From Brevibacterium sp. JSBI002 (GTDB taxonomy: Bacteria > Actinomycetota > Actinomycetes > Actinomycetales > Brevibacteriaceae), in NCBI RefSeq assembly GCF_026013965.1, contig NZ_CP110341.1, positions 3,038,001 to 3,102,000 on the forward strand: DNA of 64,000 bases, given 5' to 3'. The notes beneath the pieces are model-generated. The model was not told where the DNA came from. It did not search any database and saw only the letters and a list, made by a program, of their open reading frames with translations. The number at the start of each line of letters is the position of its first letter. The stretch's first letter is position 1. The position numbers were made by a program, and so were the translations under genes. Shown here piece by piece: positions 36,791 through 48,355 of this stretch.

Positions 36791-38803
36791 ATGGAAGCAC
36801 TGGACGTCGGTGGGTACGTGCTGGTGAGCCTGGCTGCGCTCGTCTTCCTCTTCCTGCAGTCATGGTTCGCCGCCACCGTGGTCCGTCGCGTCGTCGGGGT
36901 ACCCACCGGCTGGCCGCGCTCGCTGGCCGTCGGTCTCGTCATGAGCGCCGTCGTTGCCGTGACCGTCCAATACCTCTACCGGGCCGGCACCGGGCAGAAC
37001 GTCGACGGTCTCGACGTCTCCCCCGGAGTGGCGGTGCTGTTCATGGTGCTCGCCCTCGGGTGGATCTTCGCCCTGGGCGTCGGTGCCCTCGTCATGCTCG
37101 AAGCGGCCTTCCCGACCGGATCCCTGCCGAGCCCGCAGTCGCTGTTCTTCGGGTGGAAGTCCCGTCGTCGCCGCGGCCGCCGCTACGCCCAGGTCGTGTC
37201 CATCGCCGTGCGGCACGGGCTCGGCTCACAGCTGCGCGGCTTCGGAGGGGATTCGCCGGGCCGCGACGTCAAGACCGCACGAGCGCTCAAGGAATCCCTC
37301 GCCGAGGCGGGGGTTACCTTCGTCAAGCTCGGACAGATGCTCTCCACCCGCAGAGACATCCTCCCGCCGGTGTTCGTCCGTGAGCTCGAAACCCTACAGA
37401 CACAGGTCACGCCCGAGCCCTGGTCGGTCATCGAACCGGCCATCGCCGAGCGGCTCGGTCGACCCATCGGAGAGGTGTTCGCACGGATCGGCTCCACGCC
37501 GCTGGCGGCCGCCTCGGTGGCGCAGGTCCACGAGGCGACCCTGCTCGACGGCACGGAAGTCATCGTCAAGGTGCAGCGGCCGAAGGCGCTCAATCAGGTC
37601 ACGCAGGACCTCGACATCATCCTGCGGTTGGCGGGCTGGCTGAACAAAACCACGACCTGGGGCAGGGATCTGGGTGTGCAGTCACTGGCCGCAGGCTTCG
37701 CGAACACGCTCGAGGAGGAACTCGACTATCGGATCGAGCTGGACAATATGGCCAGCATCGAGGCCTCTCTCAAACGGTCGGGGAAATTCGACGTCACCGT
37801 TCCACACGGCTACCCGGGCCTCAGCGGCGAACGCCTGCTGGTCATGGATCGACTGCCCGGACAGCCGGTGTCACGGGCGGGGGCGCTGCTGACCGAGCTC
37901 AGCGATGCCGAACGGTCCCGGTTGGCCACCACACTGTTGGGTGCCACGCTCGAGCAGATCATCGGTGACGGGATCTTCCACGCCGATCTGCATGCCGGCA
38001 ACATCTTCATCACTCCCGAGGGGAAGCTGGGGCTGCTCGACTTCGGTGCGGTCGGCCGACTCGATCCGGGCACGCAGACCTCGCTGGGACTCATGCTCTA
38101 CTCGATCGACCAGAACGACAGCGCCGGGGCCACCGATGCCCTCATCGAACTCCTCGGGCGTCCCGACGGGCTCGACGATCGGGAGGTCGAACGGGCCGTC
38201 GGCGAACTCCTGCTGCGCTACGGCGGCGGCACCCGCGCGGCACAGGAGCAGAAGCTCTTCGATGATCTGTTCAATCTCGTGCTCGCTCATCGCTTCTCCG
38301 TGCCGGCGCCGATCAGTGCCGCCTTCCGGGCGATGGCCTCCGTGGAGGGTGCGCTGCTGACGATCGATCCGAACTTCGATGTCGTCGCCGTGTCCCGGCG
38401 GGAGGGCAACAGGCTCGTGAGGTCGAAGCTCAAGGGCACGAAGATCACCGATGAGCTTCAGCGTCGGGCCCTGCAGCTGATGCCGATGATCGACCGCATG
38501 CCGCGCCGGATCAACAAGATCACCGAGGATCTCGAGCACGGTCGGTTCTCGATGAACATGCGCGTGCTCGAGAACCCGTCCGACCGCAGCTTCCTCACCA
38601 GTCTGTTCCAACAGCTCATCGTCGCCGTCCTCGCCGGGGCCGCCGTGGTGGGAGCGATCATGCTCATCACCAGCGATGAGGGTCCGCTGCTGACGAAGGA
38701 CATCCATCTGTACTCGTTCTTCGGCTTCGTGCTGCTCTTCGGCGGGTTCGTGCTGAGCATGCGCTCCCTCATGCTCGTGTTCCGACGCGACGGCCAGACC
38801 TAG
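36791..38803 (+). CDS. ABC1/UbiB-family atypical kinase
   Basis: 670 residues: four N-terminal hydrophobic segments (about 8-125), then the kinase domain with the family-defining KxGQ motif in FVKLGQMLSTRRDILP, an Ala-rich loop AAASVAQVHEA, and the catalytic loop HADLHAGNIF, DFG as LLDFGAVGRL. Two C-terminal helices. UbiB-type proteins act in isoprenoid/quinone metabolism or lipid handling. Homologues have HPGN, and HAGN here is a small change. AGGAG lies 10 bases before the ATG. Confidence 0.93.
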   Translation: MEALDVGGYVLVSLAALVFLFLQSWFAATVVRRVVGVPTGWPRSLAVGLVMSAVVAVTVQYLYRAGTGQNVDGLDVSPGVAVLFMVLALGWIFALGVGALVMLEAAFPTGSLPSPQSLFFGWKSRRRRGRRYAQVVSIAVRHGLGSQLRGFGGDSPGRDVKTARALKESLAEAGVTFVKLGQMLSTRRDILPPVFVRELETLQTQVTPEPWSVIEPAIAERLGRPIGEVFARIGSTPLAAASVAQVHEATLLDGTEVIVKVQRPKALNQVTQDLDIILRLAGWLNKTTTWGRDLGVQSLAAGFANTLEEELDYRIELDNMASIEASLKRSGKFDVTVPHGYPGLSGERLLVMDRLPGQPVSRAGALLTELSDAERSRLATTLLGATLEQIIGDGIFHADLHAGNIFITPEGKLGLLDFGAVGRLDPGTQTSLGLMLYSIDQNDSAGATDALIELLGRPDGLDDREVERAVGELLLRYGGGTRAAQEQKLFDDLFNLVLAHRFSVPAPISAAFRAMASVEGALLTIDPNFDVVAVSRREGNRLVRSKLKGTKITDELQRRALQLMPMIDRMPRRINKITEDLEHGRFSMNMRVLENPSDRSFLTSLFQQLIVAVLAGAAVVGAIMLITSDEGPLLTKDIHLYSFFGFVLLFGGFVLSMRSLMLVFRRDGQT

Positions 38804-38864
38804 CGGGTCGCCCGAGCCCGACGGCTCGCCTCCGCCACTCGTCCGCAGCGCTCGCGTCCTCTGC

Positions 38865-38972
38865 CTCATTCAAGGCTGAGCGCACTTTTCGCGCCGTGTA
38901 CGCATCGATAACCGCGCCTCGCCTTGAACGAGAGAAGTTTGCGCTTGAACGAGTAGCTTGTACTTGAACGAG
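38865..38972. repeat. Three CTTGAACGAG repeats with one inverted copy
   Basis: CTTGAACGAG occurs at 38923, 38944 and 38963 (21 and 19 bases apart); an inverted, one-mismatch copy CTCATTCAAG is at 38865. Spacing near two helical turns suggests an array of protein-binding sites. The region lies between the UbiB-like gene and tRNA-Thr; I found no gene in 38804-39023. Confidence 0.55.
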
Positions 38973-39023
38973 CACGGCCTGTAACCCCCTAGGCCGTCTC
39001 CATCGTCTGCCCGTCCATGAAGA

Positions 39024-39060
39024 AGCCCCACGCTCGCTGTTTCCAGCGATGCGCGGGGCT
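39024..39060 (-). terminator. tRNA-Thr terminator
   Basis: AGCCCC at 39024 pairs with GGGGCT ending at 39060, and CTCGCTG/CAGCGA pair inside. On the minus strand it is followed by TCTTC. It directly follows the tRNA 3' end. Confidence 0.75.
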
Positions 39061-39068
39061 GTCCCGAG

Positions 39069-39144
39069 TGGAGCCCCCTGTCAGACTCGAACTGACGACC
39101 TTCGCTTTACAAGAGCGGTGCTCTACCAACTGAGCTAAGGAGGC
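39069..39144 (-). tRNA. tRNA-Thr (anticodon UGU)
   Basis: Read on the minus strand it starts GCCTCCTTAGCTCAG at 39144. The anticodon loop CTTGTAA gives anticodon UGU, read as threonine ACA. The acceptor stem pairs seven bases with AGGGGGC, then a T discriminator and an encoded CCA (39069-39071). The TPsiC arm contains TTCGAGT. All parts are standard. Confidence 0.95.
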
Positions 39145-39223
39145 GTGGTGCGCACCGAGCGTGCGCGCCTACACGATAGTAGTCCATGGCCGGGCCCGGC
39201 CACAAAACCGCGGGGCACGGAGA

Positions 39224-39255
39224 AGGCCGGACCCCACCTCGGCGGGACCCGGCCT
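39224..39255 (-). terminator. Terminator after the DsbA-like gene
   Basis: AGGCCGG (39224-39230) pairs with CCGGCCT (39249-39255); with GG/CC pairs the stem extends further. On the minus strand TTCTCC follows. It is 36 bases past the DsbA-like stop. Confidence 0.65.
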
Positions 39256-39290
39256 ACTCACACGGCGACGGTTGGGAGGTCCTCAGGCGA

Positions 39291-40151
39291 TCAACCCTTG
39301 AACTCTCCGGTGGCCTTGAGGATCTCGGTCGCCAGGGCCTGCGAGTCGCTGGTCTTGTCCGTGCGCTTGCCGTTGATGAGCACCCACGGGGTGGCTTCGA
39401 CACCGTCGTCGAGAGCGGTCTGGCTCGACTGTTCGACGAACTTGTCGAAAGTGCGGTCCGTGACGCAGGACTTCACGGTCTGCTCGGGATCGGCCTTGAG
39501 CTTCTTCGAGGTGTCGACGCCGGCTTCTTCAGCCACCTTGAGCAGCTCCTCATCGGTACGGCCCTCGCCGCCTTCCTCCGGCTGCTGAGCGAAGAGTGCA
39601 TCGAACAGATCGACGGCGACCTCGGGCTGGCTGTCGACGACGCAGGCGGCGAGGTTGGCCGAGCGGGTCGAGTACTCGTTGCCGCTGGACATGCGGTCGA
39701 GGAACGACACCGGCTTATAGTTGACGACGATCGAACCCTCATTGGCGAGCTTGCGCAGCATGCTCGCATTGCCTTCCTCGAAGGCCTTGCACCCGGGGCA
39801 CTGGAAGTCGAGGTAGACGGTGACCGTGGCGGCGCCTTTCTTCGCACCCTCCTCGGTCGGAGCCGGCAGATCCGATTCCTCGCCTTCGGGCATCTTCAGC
39901 GGCTGCACGAGCGTGTTGTCCTTGCCCACGGTGATTCCGTCGGAGACATAGTTCGAGGGGCTGACAGCGGGTTTGCTCTGCTGGAACACGAGCACACCGA
40001 CCACGGCGAGCACGGCGACGACGACCACTGCGATCCCGGTGTAGAGGATCGTCTTCGCGGTCTTCTCCTTCTTCGCCTGATTCGCCGCGATCTGGCGGGC
40101 GTTCTCGCGTGCGCGGTTCCGCTTGTCGTCCGCGGAGTTGTTCTTCGCCAT
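39291..40151 (-). CDS. Membrane-anchored DsbA-family thiol oxidoreductase
   Basis: 286 residues: basic, coiled cytoplasmic start (MAKNNSADDKRNRARENARQ), one helix (ILYTGIAVVVVAVLAVVGVLV), then a thioredoxin-like domain outside with active site CPGC (DFQCPGCKAFEEGN), two further cysteines (AACVVD and KSCVTD) and the cis-Pro region ATPWVLINGK. It probably forms or isomerises disulphide bonds in exported proteins. Confidence 0.92.
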   Translation of the reverse strand: MAKNNSADDKRNRARENARQIAANQAKKEKTAKTILYTGIAVVVVAVLAVVGVLVFQQSKPAVSPSNYVSDGITVGKDNTLVQPLKMPEGEESDLPAPTEEGAKKGAATVTVYLDFQCPGCKAFEEGNASMLRKLANEGSIVVNYKPVSFLDRMSSGNEYSTRSANLAACVVDSQPEVAVDLFDALFAQQPEEGGEGRTDEELLKVAEEAGVDTSKKLKADPEQTVKSCVTDRTFDKFVEQSSQTALDDGVEATPWVLINGKRTDKTSDSQALATEILKATGEFKG

Positions 40152-40451
40152 TGTTCCTCACGTTGGATCGTCTGACATCGGTGCGGCCTGTGGCCCGAAA
40201 GGTGCGGGACGGCTTCCGCGACCCGACGGCACCACTGTACCGAAACAGGTGCTGCGCCGACTCCCAGAAACATTCAAGGTTCAACTACAATGTTCAACTA
40301 CCTCGGACTCGTCCGGCGCTCAGTTCGGACTCCTGCGGCACTCAGTGCGGATCGAATCACACGGTCACACGGTCGCACAGGCGCACTCTCACATTCCCGC
40401 CCGCATCGAACCGACCTGCCCGCACCAGACCGAACAGTCAGTCCGACCTGC
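40152..40451. other. Intergenic region between the Ser/Thr kinase and DsbA-like genes
   Basis: No gene found. It contains a short direct repeat GTTCAACTAC (40279 and 40292), which on the minus strand places TTGAAC twice upstream of the DsbA-like gene, possibly part of its promoter. The rest is GC-rich sequence with no recognised element. Confidence 0.4.
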
Positions 40452-42560
<2,109 letters not shown>

Positions 42561-42622
42561 CTGGCCAAGCCTAGTCGAGCGAGTACAGTTCATTCCAAGG
42601 ACCGACACAGGAGGAGGCGCAG

Positions 42623-44212
42623 ATGAGCACCGTCGACTCTGCCGAGCTCAGCACCGAGATCCCCTACGGCGACAGCGATTTCGTCGTCGTGGCAAACCGC
42701 CTGCCCGTCGACCGCGATCCCGACGACGCGAATCGCGGATGGCGCACCTCACCTGGGGGTTTGGTCACTGCGGTGGCTCCCGTGATGAAGGCCCAGGAGG
42801 GTGCCTGGATCGGGTGGACGGGCGTCGCCGACGAGGATTTCGAACCCTTCACCATCGACGGCATGCACCTGACCCCGGTGACTCTGACAAGTGAGGATGT
42901 CCTCAGGTACTACGAAGGGTTTTCCAACGCCACACTGTGGCCGCTCTATCACGATGTCATCGTCCCTCCCGAGTACCACCGCACCTGGTGGGATGCGTAT
43001 GTGCGGGTCAATGAGCGCTTCGCGGCCAAGGTCGCCGAGGTGTCTGCGCAGTCCGCGACCGTGTGGGTTCACGATTATCAGCTCCAGTTGGTTCCGCAGA
43101 TGGTCCGACGTCTGCGCCCTGACCTCGCGATCGGGTTCTTCAATCACATTCCCTTCCCTCCTTACGAGCTCTTCGCTCAGCTGCCGTGGCGCGACGAGAT
43201 CCTCCGCGGGCTCCTCGGCGCCGATCTCATCGGGTTCCAACGGCCGGCGGACGCAGCGAACTTCCGCCGTGCCGTCCGCGGGCGTCTGGGATACGCGACG
43301 AAGGGGTCGACCGTCTCGGTCCCGCCGGGTGACTTCCTCCCGGCCCACCTCGTCCGCGCCGAGTCGTTCCCCATCTCGATCGACACCCCTTACCTCGAGG
43401 AACTCGCCCGCGATCCGAAGATCATCGAACGGGCGAAGCAGATCCGCGAAGAGGTCGGCAATCCGCGGGTGGTCATGCTCGGCGTCGATCGGATGGACTA
43501 TACGAAGGGCATCCGCCACCGGCTCAAGGCGTTCGGAGAGCTGCTCGCCGAAGGCCGACTCGACGTCGAGGATGTTGTGCTCATTCAGATCGCGACCCCG
43601 TCGCGGGAGAGGCTCGAGCAGTACAAGATCATCCGCCACGACGTCGAACTGGCCGTCGGTCGGATCAACGGCGAGCAGGTCGATGTCGGATCGATTCCCG
43701 TGCGCTATCTCCACCATTCCTATCCGCGCGATGAGATGACGGCATTCTTCCTCGCCGCCGATGTCATGCTCGTGACCGCTCTGCGCGACGGAATGAACCT
43801 CGTCGCCAAGGAGTATGCGGCGTGTCGAAGGCGGGACGACGGAGCCCTCGTGCTCTCCGAATTCACCGGGGCTGCCGAACAGCTCAAGGGCGCGGTGATG
43901 GTCAATCCCCACGACATCGCCGACCTCAAGGCGGGCATCCTCGAAGCCGTGCAGATGGACGAGAAGACTCGCACACGTCGGATGAAGCAGATGCGCAAGA
44001 GGGTCGCCACGGACACCGTGAGCCGGTGGTCGAAGAACTTCCTCGCCGAACTCGAGCACATCAAACACAATCCCGAGGTCATCGTCCCCGAACGACCCGT
44101 GGTGCAGAAGAACCGCAGCGCACCGCCGCCGGATGTGCCGGCAGCCCCATCAGATCGCGCCGACCGACCTGATGATGCCGAGTGGACAGACGATATCTCC
44201 ACCGCCCGCTAG
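42623..44212 (+). CDS. otsA: Trehalose-6-phosphate synthase OtsA
   Basis: 529-residue GT20 enzyme; GGAGGAGG lies 9 bases before the ATG. Landmarks: VVVANRLPVDRD near the start, VWVHDYQLQLVPQMVRRLRPD, IGFFNHIPFPPYELF, GVDRMDYTKGI, and LVAKEYAACRR. It joins UDP- or other NDP-glucose to glucose-6-phosphate. The C-terminal ~30 residues are acidic and variable. The otsB gene follows after 10 bases, giving the complete two-step trehalose route. Confidence 0.96.
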   Translation: MSTVDSAELSTEIPYGDSDFVVVANRLPVDRDPDDANRGWRTSPGGLVTAVAPVMKAQEGAWIGWTGVADEDFEPFTIDGMHLTPVTLTSEDVLRYYEGFSNATLWPLYHDVIVPPEYHRTWWDAYVRVNERFAAKVAEVSAQSATVWVHDYQLQLVPQMVRRLRPDLAIGFFNHIPFPPYELFAQLPWRDEILRGLLGADLIGFQRPADAANFRRAVRGRLGYATKGSTVSVPPGDFLPAHLVRAESFPISIDTPYLEELARDPKIIERAKQIREEVGNPRVVMLGVDRMDYTKGIRHRLKAFGELLAEGRLDVEDVVLIQIATPSRERLEQYKIIRHDVELAVGRINGEQVDVGSIPVRYLHHSYPRDEMTAFFLAADVMLVTALRDGMNLVAKEYAACRRRDDGALVLSEFTGAAEQLKGAVMVNPHDIADLKAGILEAVQMDEKTRTRRMKQMRKRVATDTVSRWSKNFLAELEHIKHNPEVIVPERPVVQKNRSAPPPDVPAAPSDRADRPDDAEWTDDISTAR

Positions 44213-44222
44213 GAGAAGCCCA

Positions 44223-45203
44223 GTGACATCGAAGCCGACCGCGCTCGGTCCTGCCCGCTCCGCCCCCGCCGAGGTGGTCCTGCGTGACCTCGCCATCGCC
44301 GATTCGCTGCTGCTGGCCCTGGATTTCGATGGGGTGCTCGCACCTCTTCAGGACGATCCGTCGACCTCCCGGATGGTCCCCGAATCGGCTGCGGCCATCG
44401 CGGCGCTCGCCGGCCTGCCGCGCACGCGGGTGGCGCTGGTGTCCGGTCGCGATATCGCGACCCTGCGACGGCTGTCCGCAGCCCCGGACTCGGCGTGGCT
44501 GATCGGTTCGCACGGCGCGGAGGCCGAACTCGGCAGCGACGCTGCTCGTGATCCTGACTCCGCCGTAGGCCGGTCTCCCGAGCTCACTCCGGACGAGGCG
44601 GAGATGCTCGCCGCCATCGACACACACCTCGACGCTTTCGAACACACTCTTCCGGGCGCTGATGAACGCCCCGGTTCGTCCGCGGCGACCACAGGTGCGG
44701 CTGCGGCCACGATGGGTTCGGCCGCAACGATTGGCGCGAACGACTCGGGCAATGCCGACGGCCCCTCGGATTTCCTCATCGAGCGCAAACCCTATTCGCG
44801 GACGGTCCACACTCGCGGACTCGCCCCCGAGGCCGCTGCGGCCCTCCATGAACACGCCCTCGACGTAGTCGAGGAGTTCCCGGATATCCGTGTCATCGAA
44901 GGCCACGACATCACCGAACTCGCGGTGAAACAGGCGACGAAAGGCGATGGCATCCGGCTGCTCGCCCGTGCCGGAGAACCGACGGCAATGGGCTACCTCG
45001 GGGACGATGTCACCGATGAGGACGCCTTCGCGGCCCTCGACGAACTCACGGACTCCCGCGCTCTGGACTCTGGTCTCACCGTCAAGGTCGGGTCCGCCCC
45101 GACTCGCGCTTCATGGCGGATCGCCGATCCAGCGGCCGTGGCCGAACTGCTCGGCCGCCTCGTCGTCGAACGCACGGAATTCCTCCGCACCGTCCACGGC
45201 TGA
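44223..45203 (+). CDS. otsB: Trehalose-6-phosphate phosphatase OtsB
   Basis: 326 residues from GTG 44223, with AGGAG 8 bases upstream; the longer frame runs back into otsA. HAD-family active site: Asp34/Asp36 in LDFDGVLAPL, and the C-terminal GDDVTDEDAF. A low-complexity block (TTGAAAATMGSAATIG region, residues ~155-185) between cap and core segments is not present in typical OtsB. The function should be intact. It converts trehalose-6-phosphate to trehalose. Confidence 0.93.
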   Translation: MTSKPTALGPARSAPAEVVLRDLAIADSLLLALDFDGVLAPLQDDPSTSRMVPESAAAIAALAGLPRTRVALVSGRDIATLRRLSAAPDSAWLIGSHGAEAELGSDAARDPDSAVGRSPELTPDEAEMLAAIDTHLDAFEHTLPGADERPGSSAATTGAAAATMGSAATIGANDSGNADGPSDFLIERKPYSRTVHTRGLAPEAAAALHEHALDVVEEFPDIRVIEGHDITELAVKQATKGDGIRLLARAGEPTAMGYLGDDVTDEDAFAALDELTDSRALDSGLTVKVGSAPTRASWRIADPAAVAELLGRLVVERTEFLRTVHG

Positions 45204-45346
45204 GGTCGAGCCGCCTCGTCGAGGATGGTCCGGTTCGCGACCGGCATCGGACCGCCTCGGCGCACTCCGGTCGATCCGACTCACCGGTCGGATCCACGTC
45301 ACGGCAGGACCGCCTCTGCGAGGATGATTGTGATCGAAACCCGAGA

Positions 45347-46438
45347 TCAGCGGCGTTGCGGGGGCACGGCGCTGGCCCGGAGGACGAGATCCGGGTCAAC
45401 CGTGTAGTCGACATGTACGCGCGCGTCACCGGCGGCGATCATCGCGCGGATCTCGTCGATCGCCGACTGCGCCACGGTCGCCCAGTCGTAGACGACCTGC
45501 GACAGGGGCGGTTGGACGACATCGGCGTCGGGGACGTCGCCGACCGTGAGCAGGGACAGGTCCCTGGGCACGTCGAGTCGCAGCCGCTGGGCGGCCTCGA
45601 GCATGCCGAAGGACAGGGACGGGGCGCAGGCGATGACGGCGGTGCAACGCAGATCGAGCAGCTCCTCGGCGGCAGCGACTCCGGCCATGGCTCCGCCGGC
45701 AGCCTCGACGACGGGGGCCTGATCACGGGTCGCGGGAATGTGGAGGATTCCTGCCATCGATCTGCGGAAGCCGGCGATGCGGGCCGGGGCAGCCGAATCG
45801 CGCAGCACGGCGAGCCCGATGCGTTTGTGGCCGAGGTGGACCAGGTGGGCCACGGCGGTCTCGATTCCGCCGGTCGCGTCGAGGTAGATGCGCGAGATCC
45901 CGTCGTCGTGGCGGGCATTCGAAATGCGGATGAGCGGCAGCCCACGTTCGGCGAGCATCCCCGCAAGCACACCGGCGGCACCGCCGCCGACGACGATGGC
46001 TCCGGAGATCGTGGGCCCGCCGTGTTCGCTGCCGAGGATCGTCTCGAGGAGGGCCTCATTGCGTTCGGCAATGGCCTCGATGTGGACGACGGCGATGCCG
46101 AGCCCGAACATCCGGTTCGTCAAGATCTCCGCAAGCCGCGAATACGGGTCCACGTTGCCTGCTGACACCGCAGGTTTGATGAGCGCGATGAGCGACGAGG
46201 CGGCTCCTGCACCGGGCCCTCCCCCGGCACCTGATCCTTCCCGTGCCCCGGATTCGGCGTACGGGGCCTGCCCGGCAGCGCCGAGGATCGCCAACGCCTG
46301 CCGCACCTTCGCCAACGAGGCGGCCGACACCGATTCGGGATCACGCAGAGCTCGTGAGGCGGTGGCTTTCGAGACCCCGGCGGTGCCGGCGATCTCTGCG
46401 AGACGGACGTGCCGGTGCTCGGGCAGGTGTTCGCTCAT
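45347..46438 (-). CDS. LacI-family transcriptional regulator
   Basis: 363 residues from ATG 46438, overlapping the upstream LacI gene stop (ATGA); a longer frame is rejected. Helix-turn-helix: VRLAEIAGTAGVSKATASRALRDPESVS, followed by the periplasmic-binding-like ligand domain with typical HLVHLGHKRIGLAVLRDSAA. An Ala/Gly/Pro-rich linker (ESGAREGSGAGGGPG) separates them, a longer hinge than usual. Its ligand is probably a sugar; the target operon is not evident. Confidence 0.9.
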   Translation of the reverse strand: MSEHLPEHRHVRLAEIAGTAGVSKATASRALRDPESVSAASLAKVRQALAILGAAGQAPYAESGAREGSGAGGGPGAGAASSLIALIKPAVSAGNVDPYSRLAEILTNRMFGLGIAVVHIEAIAERNEALLETILGSEHGGPTISGAIVVGGGAAGVLAGMLAERGLPLIRISNARHDDGISRIYLDATGGIETAVAHLVHLGHKRIGLAVLRDSAAPARIAGFRRSMAGILHIPATRDQAPVVEAAGGAMAGVAAAEELLDLRCTAVIACAPSLSFGMLEAAQRLRLDVPRDLSLLTVGDVPDADVVQPPLSQVVYDWATVAQSAIDEIRAMIAAGDARVHVDYTVDPDLVLRASAVPPQRR

Positions 46439-47417
46439 TGGCGAGCCGCCGTCGTCGAGGTTCGGGCGACGAGTCGAGGACGGAACACCGGAGGCACCGA
46501 GGGCAGACCCGTCGTCGAGATCCGCAGGGTCTGCAGCGTCGCATCGATGAGGGCATTCGACAGCCCTTCGACGTCGAGGCCGAGGACCGTGGCCGGCGGG
46601 CCCGTGAACTTCATCGTCGGGGAATCGCCGAACCCCACGACCGACATGTCCCGCGGCACCTGCAGATGCCGATTCCGCAGACCGTGGAGGGCACCGTGCA
46701 GCTGCAGAGCGGACTGGACGATCACCGCTGTGCACGTCGCATCCTTGAGCTCGAGCACCGCACGCGATCCGCCGGAGAACGACTTCGGCACCCGTGAGAT
46801 CCAGTCCTCGAGGTTGAGCCCGAGGTTTCTGGCCGGATGTTCGTCGAGGAAGCGGCGGATGAGCTGAACGGCCAGTTCACCGCTGTCGTTGCAGATCAGC
46901 CCGATGCGCCGGTGTCCGATCGCCCGCAGATGCTCGAAGGCCGTGGTCATCCCGCCGCCGAGGTCGAGGCGCGCGGCGATGACCTCCGTACCGGCTTCGG
47001 AGACCTCCTCGGTGGCGGACTGTTCGGCGACGCGGATGCAGGGGATCTCCGTATTCAGACTCGTCATCGTCGTGGTCACCAGGGCGACGGCGCCGCGTCG
47101 ATCGCGGTCTGCAGCGGTTCCGGGTCGGTCTCGACGAGCGGGCGGGTGACGAGGAGATCATGATCCTGCAGGGCCTTGGCCACGCGGGTGCAGACCTGGA
47201 CCTGCCAATGTTCGGGATTGCCGGGAGCGCTGACGGCCACGAGCCGCCTCGGCGCATCATGGAGCAGGGTCGAGCGCGAATAGCCGAGCTCGCTCATCGC
47301 CTCCAGCACCTTCGCCCGTGTCGATTCGGCGACTGCACCGCGGCGACCGAGCACCCGGGAGACCGTGGCCAGGGAGACTCCGGCCCGGGCGGCGACCTCG
47401 TCCAACGTGACCTTCAT
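46435..47417 (-). pseudogene. LacI-family regulator, frameshifted (one base missing)
   Basis: Two pieces form one protein. The first, from ATG 47417, gives MKVTLDEVAARAGVSLATVSRVLGRRG and runs to AIDAA before a premature stop at 47076. The second continues in the -1 frame, VALVTTTMTSLNTEIPCIRV, through the ligand domain (HLRAIGHRRIGLICNDSG) to 46435. The join near 47085-47097 lies in GCGGCGCCG; adding one base gives a normal LacI protein. Overlaps the second LacI gene downstream. Confidence 0.85.
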
Positions 47418-47446
47418 ACGAGTCAGTCTACTTTCGCGCCGTGGTC

Positions 47447-47494
47447 TGCGTCGGCGCATCCGGCGGGGTGGACGGCGCGGTATGCGTCGGCGCA
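47447..47494. promoter_or_regulatory. Two near-palindromic TGCGTCGGCGCA boxes, possible LacI operators
   Basis: Identical 12-mers at 47447-47458 and 47483-47494, 36 bp apart, in the divergent region between the frameshifted lacI gene and the ABC gene. Five of six base pairs in each are symmetrical about a CG centre, as in LacI-family operators. The position suggests autoregulation of the lacI pair. Evidence is positional. Confidence 0.4.
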
Positions 47495-47644
47495 CAGCCA
47501 TCGTGCTGAGAATCACTCTACGCTTTGTCGAATTCACAGAGCACCCCAACCATCCACCCCTTAGGATGAGAGTGACTGAGCATCCCTGCCGGGTCACCGA
47601 CGACCAGCTGCTCACGGAGTTATTCAGAAGTTTTAGGAGGACTT

Positions 47645-48352
47645 ATGTCAACGGTGTCGTTGAATGGCCTCAGTCATGTCTACGAGAACACGACGTCCGA
47701 ATCCGTTCACCCCTTCAATCTCTTCGTCGATGACGGCGAGTTCCTTGTCCTCTACGGCCCCACCGCCTCGGGCAAGTCGACGATCCTGCGGATGCTGCAC
47801 GGACTGGAGACCCCGAAGTCCGGAACGATCCTCATCGACGGCGCGGACATCACCCACGCCGCCGTCAACGACCGCGATGTCACCCTGGCGCTGGAGAGCT
47901 ACGCGCTCTACCCGCATATGAGTGTGCGCGACAATCTCGGCTTCGCGCTGCGCGTCGACGGCCTGCCCGCCGACGAGATCACCGAACGCGTCGAATCCGT
48001 GATGGACAAGATCGGGCTGAGCGACATCCTCGATTCGGTTCCCGGCGACCTCACCCAGCTGCAGCGCCAGACCGTGGCCCTGGCGCGTGCCGTGGTGCGC
48101 CGGCCCAAGGTGCTCATCATGGACGAGCCCGTGGTCAATCTCGTCCCCGAGCAGCAGGCGGAGACTCTTGCGCTCATCAAGCAGCTGCAGCAGGAATTCG
48201 GACTGACGACGATCTACGCCACCTCCGATCTCGAGGATGCGAAGGTCCTCGGCGACCGGATCGCCTTCCTCGATCACGGACGGCTCATCGGCGTGGAGAC
48301 ACCCGACCTCGCCGAGGCGCTCGTGGCCTCGGTCTCCGACGCGGACTCCTGA
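47645..48352 (+). CDS. Orphan ABC ATPase with degenerate catalytic motifs
   Basis: 235 residues resembling the sugar-ABC ATPase MalK/UgpC N-terminal domain. Walker A is intact (GPTASGKST, residues 38-46). Other motifs depart from consensus: Q-loop Gln is Glu (LALESYALYPHM), the signature LSGGQ reads LTQLQ, the D-loop SNLD reads VNLV, and the H-loop His is Ser (YATSDLEDA). It lacks the regulatory C-terminal domain and no permease or binding-protein gene is near. AGGAGG precedes the ATG. It is directly followed by a DUF4032 gene, a pairing known in actinobacteria. It probably binds ATP with weak hydrolysis. Confidence 0.8.
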   Translation: MSTVSLNGLSHVYENTTSESVHPFNLFVDDGEFLVLYGPTASGKSTILRMLHGLETPKSGTILIDGADITHAAVNDRDVTLALESYALYPHMSVRDNLGFALRVDGLPADEITERVESVMDKIGLSDILDSVPGDLTQLQRQTVALARAVVRRPKVLIMDEPVVNLVPEQQAETLALIKQLQQEFGLTTIYATSDLEDAKVLGDRIAFLDHGRLIGVETPDLAEALVASVSDADS

Positions 48353-48355
48353 GCC

